In this document: piece by piece, positions 58,989-64,000 of the stretch
How positions within the stretch are numbered: position 1 is the stretch's first letter
Layout of the letters: every line of letters starts with the position of its first letter
From: Pseudomonas japonica
GTDB taxonomy: Bacteria; Pseudomonadota; Gammaproteobacteria; Pseudomonadales; Pseudomonadaceae
DNA length: 64,000 nucleotides
Assembly: GCF_900188455.1 (NCBI RefSeq)
Contig: NZ_FZOL01000003.1
Coordinates: 62,001-126,000 of the forward strand
Direction of reading: 5' to 3'
Program-made: the position numbers and the translations under genes
Notes under the pieces: model-generated
Database searches by the model: none
Told to the model about the DNA's origin: nothing
Seen by the model: the letters and a program-made list of their open reading frames with translations, nothing else

Positions 58989-59336
58989 ATGTTTTCCGAA
59001 TTAGCTGGCTCGGTTCAACTCCTGTGGCAGTCCCTAACAACTGGAGTTCTGTCGGTTGTGCTGGTGTGCATAGTCTTCTATCTGGGGCGTAATTCACGGT
59101 ACGGTTCGACTTGGCATTACGTCGCCACACCTGTGTTGATGGCTTTCTTGATGTTTGTTCCTCACGGGTGGAACGCGGCTTTTGGGGCTGACTCTAGTGA
59201 CTTTCAAAGCCTCTTGGAGGCCCGAAAAATGCTACCTGCCGCCTCATTGTTAGAGGCTGATTTCTGGGGCGTTCTCGCAGGCTCTGCGATTGGTGTGGTT
59301 GCGTCCTTTTACTTGCCCGCCCGCAACCGTTGGTAA
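58989..59336 (+). CDS. Three-helix membrane protein, possible holin
   Basis: 115 residues with three hydrophobic segments: LTTGVLSVVLVCIVFYLG, YVATPVLMAFLMFV and VLAGSAIGVVASFYLPA, ending basic (ARNRW). Size and topology fit a class I holin and it is the first late gene. No endolysin is visible in the window, so the call is tentative. GACGAGGTAAG lies upstream of the ATG. Confidence 0.45.
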   Translation: MFSELAGSVQLLWQSLTTGVLSVVLVCIVFYLGRNSRYGSTWHYVATPVLMAFLMFVPHGWNAAFGADSSDFQSLLEARKMLPAASLLEADFWGVLAGSAIGVVASFYLPARNRW

Positions 59337-59524
59337 CCCGTGCTGCTGAGTGCTCGCCAGTTGCGGTATTTGTTCATAGCTACCGTTGAAGACCCTATGG
59401 AACCGTGGGGCGCAGTCATTGTGGCGACTGGAGAAAAGTGCCGCGATAGCGATCTGAAAGGGTCGTAGACTCAATCTATCCCAAGCCTCGGCAGCCGCTG
59501 GGGCTTTTCATTTTGGAGTTTTGG

Positions 59525-59896
59525 ATGGATCCGACCGACCTCGGCCCAGGCACAGCCACCTGGCTGGGTGGTACGGGCACCGTCCTGCTGGGCGGCTTCC
59601 TATGGCTCCGCAAGTTCCTGTCGAAGGATGCAGCGGACCGAGCCATGGATACCGCCGACATCGGCACAGTCCGCCGTCTGAATGAACTGCTCGACTCCGA
59701 GCGCGAGGCCCGCAAGCTGGCTGAGGCCCGCGCCGATCAGTTCGCGAAAGAGCGCAATGACCTGGCCGCAACCGTCGGCCGGCTCGAAGGCAAGATCGAG
59801 GCCCTGACCAGCCAAGTCGGCCAGCTTACAGATCGCGTCACCGCCCAGAGCGAGGAGATCGCCCGCCTGCGCGGAAAGCTGGGAGGTGCGTCCTGA
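59525..59896 (+). CDS. Membrane-anchored coiled-coil phage protein
   Basis: 123 residues: one N-terminal hydrophobic segment (TATWLGGTGTVLLGGFLWL) and a long coiled coil (RRLNELLDSEREARKLAEAR to EEIARLRGKLG). The topology resembles spanin or holin-accessory proteins; function is not shown. The stop and next start share one base (TGATG). Confidence 0.5.
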   Translation: MDPTDLGPGTATWLGGTGTVLLGGFLWLRKFLSKDAADRAMDTADIGTVRRLNELLDSEREARKLAEARADQFAKERNDLAATVGRLEGKIEALTSQVGQLTDRVTAQSEEIARLRGKLGGAS

Positions 59897-60213
59897 TGGA
59901 CAGATGCGCAATTGAGTTCATCGCCCGCCGCTGGTGGCGTCGGGTGGAGGTCTGGATGATCGCCGGCCTGCTCATCGCCGGCGGAGCGGTCCTCGGCTGG
60001 CAGTCGGCCTATTGGTCCATGGCCAGCACTCAGGCCCACCAGGTTGATGAGATCCGCAAGGCCTATGACGTCGCCATGGAAGAGCGTGACCGACGGCTCG
60101 AAGAGCTGACCCGCCGCACGGAGAACGCCGCAGCAACTGCATCTGATGCGGCGACCACAGCAACCCAAGCGGCAGATAGGGCTGATGAGGCCCTGAACAG
60201 GGTTTCGCCGTAA
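59896..60213 (+). CDS. Membrane-anchored helical phage protein
   Basis: 105 residues. Basic N-terminus (RRWWRRVEV), one membrane helix (WMIAGLLIAGGAVLGWQSAY) and a charged coiled-coil-like tail with Ala/Thr repeats (AATASDAATTATQAADRADE). Possibly the inner-membrane part of a spanin pair with the preceding gene; inference only. A 10-bp perfect inverted repeat AGCGCGCCAC/GTGGCGCGCT (60213-60253) follows the gene. Confidence 0.45.
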   Translation: MDRCAIEFIARRWWRRVEVWMIAGLLIAGGAVLGWQSAYWSMASTQAHQVDEIRKAYDVAMEERDRRLEELTRRTENAAATASDAATTATQAADRADEALNRVSP

Positions 60214-60276
60214 GCGCGCCACATTTTCCCGATGCGCCATGTCGTGGCGCGCTCACCAGATCAGCTGAGTTCCGTC

Positions 60277-60711
60277 ATGACCACTATCGCCTACAAGGAC
60301 GGCATCATCGCCTACGACTCCCAAATCACCCGGGGCGACGTGATCACCTACGACGACTACGAGAAGTGCCTGGAGCGTGATGGGGTGAAGTTCATCTGCT
60401 CCGGCGCGGTTCCGGACTTCGCCAGGCTGGTCGACGCTTACTTCGGCGGCACGCCAGAGGGAAGCATCGACGTAACAGCCATGGTCTTGGATGGCGAGCA
60501 GCTCATGATGGTTGCGGTGGATGACAACACCGGCCTATGGAAGTCGCCAATCATGCTCGACCGTCCATACGCCATTGGCAGCGGCACGCCTTACGCATTC
60601 GCTGCGATGGATATGGGCGCATCCGCCGAGAAGGCCGTCGAGATGGCTGCAAAGCGCGATACCAGCACTGGCGGAAAGATCAGAACGCTGAGGGTTGCCT
60701 CGGCGCAGTAG
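60277..60711 (+). CDS. Proteasome-like Ntn-hydrolase phage protein
   Basis: 144 residues. MTTIAYKDGIIAYDSQITRG resembles the N-terminus of HslV and proteasome beta subunits, where the Thr after Met processing is the nucleophile; FICSGAVPDFARLVDAYFGG and AIGSGTPYAFAAMDMGASAE match later strands and helices. Phage members of this family are usually annotated only by fold. A peptidase role in head maturation or counter-defence is speculative. Confidence 0.65.
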   Translation: MTTIAYKDGIIAYDSQITRGDVITYDDYEKCLERDGVKFICSGAVPDFARLVDAYFGGTPEGSIDVTAMVLDGEQLMMVAVDDNTGLWKSPIMLDRPYAIGSGTPYAFAAMDMGASAEKAVEMAAKRDTSTGGKIRTLRVASAQ

Positions 60712-60714
60712 CAT

Positions 60715-61263
60715 TCAGAACAACGCATAGCTAAACGCGGTGCCAGGAATTGCAGCGACTTTGGTGCGTGATTCGTAGTAAAACTGCCCTGAGTTCGTCA
60801 GTTTCGATTCGATGAGCTCGGCCGCGTCTGTACTGTCGTCAGTTTGGAAAATTCCGAGCGCCCAAAACGAGCGAAGATCCAGTTCAGACTTCCTGACTTT
60901 GGCAACCTTCGCTAGATCCGCAACCATATTCGATATGCAATTGCCCTGCTGAAGGTGCTGCTTGATTTCCAAGGCAACGTATCGATCAAGCACCCAGTGC
61001 TTTTTTCGAATGATGAAGTCAGGCTTGAAAAAGTAGCGCTGCTTTTCCATGCGGTAATCGAACTCAAGCGATTGCTCGCGATGCCACTCAGGTTCGGAGC
61101 TGTGCTCCGCCAAGAACCTGGCAAATTCGATTTGAAACCAGATTTCCCAGCCCGTGATTTCTTGGTCGGTAATCACATTAAATGCGGACTGAAGGCTGTC
61201 TCTGTTGAAGAGCTCGTGGAGCAGCTCGCTCATGTACTCGAAGTCTGGTTTCGGCTTGATCAT
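60715..61263 (-). CDS. PD-(D/E)XK nuclease-like protein, leftward accessory gene
   Basis: 182 residues. EIWFQIEFARFLAEH supplies an N-terminal Glu, and KPDFIIRKKHWVLDRYVALE then IKQH gives the PD-(x)n-ExK pattern. The C-terminal part (FWALGIFQTDDSTDAAELIE) is alpha/beta. It is leftward between rightward late genes and less GC-rich than its neighbours by eye, so it looks like a later insertion (moron). A defence or restriction-like role is possible. Confidence 0.6.
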   Translation of the reverse strand: MIKPKPDFEYMSELLHELFNRDSLQSAFNVITDQEITGWEIWFQIEFARFLAEHSSEPEWHREQSLEFDYRMEKQRYFFKPDFIIRKKHWVLDRYVALEIKQHLQQGNCISNMVADLAKVAKVRKSELDLRSFWALGIFQTDDSTDAAELIESKLTNSGQFYYESRTKVAAIPGTAFSYALF

Positions 61264-61353
61264 ATTTTTTCCTATGGCAATTCCAGCTGAGCGCTGGCGC
61301 AGCGGCGTACTGTTGCCGGTAATCGGCCACTATTGCAAGACTGGACGGACCTC

Positions 61354-61467
61354 ATGACAACTAAGCAACCCGACTGGGAGGCGATCGAGCGAGCCTACCG
61401 GGCCGGGGTGCTTTTAGTTGAGCCTTTTGCAAGATCGACAGCTGCTGTAATTGCTGCTCGGGCTTGA
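61354..61467 (+). pseudogene. Truncated terminase-small-subunit-like gene start
   Basis: MTTKQPDWEAIERAYRAGVL is, by recollection, the typical N-terminus of a different family of phage small terminases (an HTH protein that continues S-x-REIA). Here the frame diverges after residue 20 and stops at 61467, within the 3' end of the leftward HhH gene. It appears to be a remnant cut off by insertion. An intact small terminase of another family lies at 63032. Confidence 0.6.
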
Positions 61468-61652
61468 GGGCTGTTCTTCCAGCAGGTTGAACCTAGTGCG
61501 GCTGATGCTTGACCCAAAATGTCGCTGACATCCGATTTACCTAGCTCAGCCAGCGATTCGATTCCCATCTGCTCTAGCCTAGTAATGACGGTTGGGCCTA
61601 TGCCTTTGAGAGCGAGCAAAGCGGTTCTTTCATCCGGTGAGAACGGCATCAT
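61395..61652 (-). CDS. Helix-hairpin-helix protein (Cdd1-like)
   Basis: 85 residues. ERTALLALKGIGPTVITRLE then QMGIESLAELGKSDVSDIL is a helix-hairpin-helix domain of the Cdd1 (pathogenicity locus) type. AAAAGGAATTT precedes the ATG at 61652. It is leftward, next to the nuclease-like gene, and its last codons are made from the truncated terminase-like gene. It may bind DNA; function is unknown. Confidence 0.7.
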   Translation of the reverse strand: MMPFSPDERTALLALKGIGPTVITRLEQMGIESLAELGKSDVSDILGQASAALGSTCWKNSPQARAAITAAVDLAKGSTKSTPAR

Positions 61653-61767
61653 AAATTCCTTTTCGTGCAATGAGTCCGCAGAAGTGTGCCCGACGCTAGA
61701 GGGTGCCTCAATAGACCGGCGTCATCGTTTTCAGTGTCAGCAATGCAGCGAATCCAGGGGGGAGCGT

Positions 61768-62400
61768 GTGAACAGACCACTTCCCCCGGTGCCACTACTT
61801 GAGGTGTCCGAGTTATCCGACTTTGGTATTCGCCTGACTCCGGCTCCCGAGGTATGGGACTGGCTCCAAGCCGAGATCCTCGCTGACACCGGCAGCATTC
61901 ACAACCAAGACCATGCGCACCTGATCGACGCCAGCATAGGCGTGCTCTGGGCATCCTCAGGATTCGCCAAGCAGGGCCGGGTTGTTTTGGGCCAGGCTGA
62001 GCAGGTCATGTTCCGCGCTGGAGGCTGGCAGAAAGCTCGCCAAGAGCAACAGATGCGGGAGTGGTTCGGCGAGGAGCCGGATTACCTGATCACGCTGGCC
62101 GCTGACTACTGCGCAGAATGCACTGATGCAGAGTTCTGCGCCCTGGTCGAGCACGAGCTCTACCACATAGCCCAGGCGACCGATCAGTACGGCGCGCCCA
62201 AGTTCACCCAGGACGGCATGCCCAAGCTTGAGATGCGCGGCCATGACGTCAGCGAGTTCGTTGCGATTGTCCAGCGCTATGGCGTGGGGCATCCCGAGGG
62301 CGACCTGGCTCGCATGGTTGAGGCTGCCAAATCCCCGCCATCCATCAGCCGAGCGTCTATCGCCAATGCATGTGGCACATGCCTGTTGAGGTCTGCGTAA
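61768..62400 (+). CDS. Putative phage metallopeptidase
   Basis: 210 residues, GTG start (GGGGGGAGC upstream). CALVEHELYHIAQATDQYGA carries HExxH (HELYH) with further His and Glu, typical of the putative phage metallopeptidase domain. The last 26 residues (EAAKSPPSISRASIANACGT, CLLRSA) have a diverged second copy after the downstream HNH gene. The stop overlaps that gene's start (TAATG). Confidence 0.78.
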   Translation: MNRPLPPVPLLEVSELSDFGIRLTPAPEVWDWLQAEILADTGSIHNQDHAHLIDASIGVLWASSGFAKQGRVVLGQAEQVMFRAGGWQKARQEQQMREWFGEEPDYLITLAADYCAECTDAEFCALVEHELYHIAQATDQYGAPKFTQDGMPKLEMRGHDVSEFVAIVQRYGVGHPEGDLARMVEAAKSPPSISRASIANACGTCLLRSA

Positions 62401-62921
62401 TGCTTGAACAATGGAAAACGATCGCGGATTACCCCGACTACGCCATCAGCAACCTTGGCCGGGTGAAAAGATTGACCTCGCGTACCTGTGCCAAGGCCGG
62501 GTCAATCCTCAAGACCCCGGGCAGAAGCAAGTCCAGGCCTTACTTGAGCGTTGATCTCTGCTTCCTGGGAGGTAAGAGCACAGAACTGGTTCATCGGCTT
62601 GTGGCAATTGCTTTCCTTGGCGAGCCGCCATTCCCAGGCGCTGAGGTCAATCACATCGACGGCAACAAAGGCAATGCGTCCGTTACCAACCTGGAATGGA
62701 TCACCTCATCTGCGAACCAGCAGCATGCATACGCCGCTGGATTGCAGTGTGCGAAGGGTGAGTCGAACGGACAGGCAAAGCTGCGCGAAGTCGAAGTGCT
62801 CGAAATGCGTAGCCTGCATGCCTCTGGATCAGCCAGCGTTGAATGCCTGGCTGACCGATACGGGGTACATAAGCGAACTGCGCTCGATGTCGTGAACAGG
62901 AAGTCCTGGGCGCACATCTGA
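62400..62921 (+). CDS. HNH homing endonuclease with NUMOD4 motif
   Basis: 173 residues. WKTIADYPDYAISNLGRVKR is NUMOD4; LVHRLVAIAFLGEPPFPGAE then VNHIDGNKGNASVTNLEWIT is the HNH core (HR...NHIDGN...NLEW). The C-terminal half (SASVECLADRYGVHKRTALD) is a helix-turn-helix for site recognition. It sits at the 3' end of the metallopeptidase gene, between two homologous copies of its last 26 codons, as expected for a mobile free-standing endonuclease. Confidence 0.88.
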   Translation: MLEQWKTIADYPDYAISNLGRVKRLTSRTCAKAGSILKTPGRSKSRPYLSVDLCFLGGKSTELVHRLVAIAFLGEPPFPGAEVNHIDGNKGNASVTNLEWITSSANQQHAYAAGLQCAKGESNGQAKLREVEVLEMRSLHASGSASVECLADRYGVHKRTALDVVNRKSWAHI

Positions 62922-63000
62922 CGCTGCAAGCCGGCCGCCTGAAGTGGCCAAGATCAACATATCGAGGGCCTGCGGAACCTGTCTGCTCAAGTCTGCCTGA
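62920..63000 (+). pseudogene. Displaced original 3' end of the metallopeptidase gene
   Basis: In frame with the metallopeptidase gene and ending in TGA at 62998-63000, this 26-codon segment reads DAASRPPEVAKINISRACGT then CLLKSA. It matches the current C-terminus at 14 of 26 residues, at an offset of exactly 600 nt. It has no start codon of its own and looks like the pre-insertion gene end left downstream of the HNH gene. Confidence 0.75.
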
Positions 63001-63031
63001 CCCCTGACAGACCCAAGACGGATGGAAACCT

Positions 63032-63508
63032 ATGGCGGCCCTGAGCAACGAGGTGAAAGCCTTCATCGTTCAGGCCCTGGCCTGCTTCGATACCCCCTCG
63101 CAAGTAGCGGCAGCTGTCCGAGAAGAATTCGGCATTGAGGTAACCCGGCAGAAGTGTGAGGCGCACGACCCTACCAAGCGCGCCGGGCGAGACCTGGCCA
63201 AACGCTGGGTAACCCTGTTCGAAGACACCCGTAAGCGCTTCCGGGAAGAGACCGCAGACATCCCGATCGCTAACCGTGCATTTAGATTGCGTGCACTGGG
63301 GCGCATGGCTGAGAAGGCCGAGGCCATAAAGAACATGGCCTTGAGCGCCCAACTTCTGGAACAGGCCGCCAAGGAGTGCGGCGACATGTACGTCAACCGC
63401 AAGATCGAACCCGACAAACCCCTGGGCTCCCAGGCGGATCAGCAGCACGCCGTTGCTGAGTACACGCTGGAGCCAGATGAGAATGTCCCGACTACCCCGT
63501 ACCTATGA
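63032..63508 (+). CDS. Terminase small subunit (DUF2280 type)
   Basis: 158 residues. MAALSNEVKAFIVQALACFD then TPSQVAAAVREEFGIEVTRQ are the DUF2280 N-terminus, which forms an HTH for DNA recognition in packaging. The next gene, the large terminase, begins 26 nt before its end. Confidence 0.85.
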   Translation: MAALSNEVKAFIVQALACFDTPSQVAAAVREEFGIEVTRQKCEAHDPTKRAGRDLAKRWVTLFEDTRKRFREETADIPIANRAFRLRALGRMAEKAEAIKNMALSAQLLEQAAKECGDMYVNRKIEPDKPLGSQADQQHAVAEYTLEPDENVPTTPYL

Positions 63509-64000
63509 GGCTCCGGTCAAGCTGACGCCGAAGCAGGCGAACATCTACTGCTGGGGCTTTCAGCCCGTGGCGCGCTTCCGCGATGCGGTCTGCGGGCGAC
63601 GGTTCGGCAAGACATTCCTCGGCAAGGCTGAAATGCGCCGTGCTGCAAGGCTGGCGGCGGAGTGGGGCGTCAGTGTCGAGGACGAGATCTGGTATGCAGC
63701 CCCGACGCAGAAACAAGCCCGCCGGGTGTTCTGGCGGCGACTGAAACAGGCCATTCCTCGTGAGTGGCGGGAATGCAAGCCGAACGAGTCGGACATGCTG
63801 ATCACGCTCAAGAGCGGTCACCTGATACGCTGCGTGGGCTTGGAGAACTACGACGACTTGCGCGGATCCGGTCTGTTCTTTGTCCTGGTGGATGAATGGG
63901 CCGACTGCAAGTGGGCGGCCTGGGAGGAAGTCCTGCGTCCGATGTTGTCGACGTGTGAGTACGTCGTGCCAGGCATCGGCAAGTGCAAGGGCGGTCACGC
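63483..64000 (+). CDS. Terminase large subunit, N-terminal part (runs off the window)
   Basis: About 172 residues are present. VCGRRFGKTFLGKAEMRRAA is a Walker A (GRRFGKT), WYAAPTQKQARRVFWRRLKQ follows as in terminase ATPase domains, and LFFVLVDEWADCKWAAWEEV is the Walker B. The nuclease domain lies outside the window. The ATG at 63483 overlaps the small subunit gene. Confidence 0.92.
   Translation, partial: MSRLPRTYEAPVKLTPKQANIYCWGFQPVARFRDAVCGRRFGKTFLGKAEMRRAARLAAEWGVSVEDEIWYAAPTQKQARRVFWRRLKQAIPREWRECKPNESDMLITLKSGHLIRCVGLENYDDLRGSGLFFVLVDEWADCKWAAWEEVLRPMLSTCEYVVPGIGKCKGGH

Overview
The window reads as the chromosome of a Pseudomonas species (high GC, a fapA-F amyloid operon, Pseudomonas-type REP elements, and a cob cluster that pairs CobN with ChlI/ChlD-like partners). 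I infer the genus from gene content and gene order; I could not run a comparison. Bases 1 to about 32,030 are host chromosome. Bases from about 32,040 to the right edge are the left and central part of a lambda-like prophage that runs out of the window inside its large terminase gene.

Host part. 172-9,791 is a cobalamin locus: two back-to-back cobalamin riboswitches (about 2,690-3,200) face a leftward operon (cbtB, cbtA, cobE, cobM) and a rightward operon (cobW, cobN, a ChlI-like ATPase and a VWA partner). 10,483-17,369 holds a VpsR-like sigma-54 activator, a 100-bp inverted repeat pair, and the fap functional amyloid operon (fapA to fapF, leftward). 17,667-18,781 is a nicotinamide riboside kinase/PnuC pair. 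19,052-22,707 holds two tandem secreted halovibrin/DUF2599-like proteins, one with a long Ala-Gln tract and one with a duplicated C-terminal domain. Then come a chemoreceptor, uppP, a DUF1294 protein, a REP pair, a YjbR protein, a LysR regulator, azoR, an alpha/beta hydrolase, an MFS transporter and the ABC-F gene ybiT. The prophage is inserted directly upstream of ybiT.

Prophage part. The integrase and a putative excisionase are at the left end. CI-like repressor (52,582-53,388) and Cro-like (53,503) genes flank a right operator; a second operator set lies at 49,619-49,741. Both are built from the same 17-bp palindrome, TTTAGC-N5-GCTAAA. The leftward operon from 49,282 contains many small genes in ATGA-coupled chains, a ParB-like protein, recombination genes (ERF annealing protein, YqaJ nuclease), then a complete diversity-generating retroelement (DGR), two orphan DNA methyltransferases, small genes, excisionase and integrase. 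The rightward operon holds replication genes with internal iterons, NinB, NinG, a gene in the Q position, a candidate late promoter and terminator, membrane proteins, an Ntn-hydrolase-like protein, a leftward accessory cassette, a metallopeptidase, an HNH endonuclease and the terminase genes.

The most notable system is the DGR at about 38.67-41.62 kb: reverse transcriptase, Avd-like accessory protein, one 100-bp template repeat (TR) and two variable repeats (VR1, VR2) at the 3' ends of two tandem target genes. By hand alignment, all 15 TR-VR1 and all 14 TR-VR2 differences fall on template adenines (coding strand). Unlike the best-known phage DGR, it sits in the early leftward operon rather than beside tail genes. 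Other notable points are an HNH gene that sits between two homologous, diverged copies of the same 26-residue C-terminus exactly 600 bp apart, a two-gene cassette in the rex position, and recurring long hairpins ahead of genes in the leftward operon.
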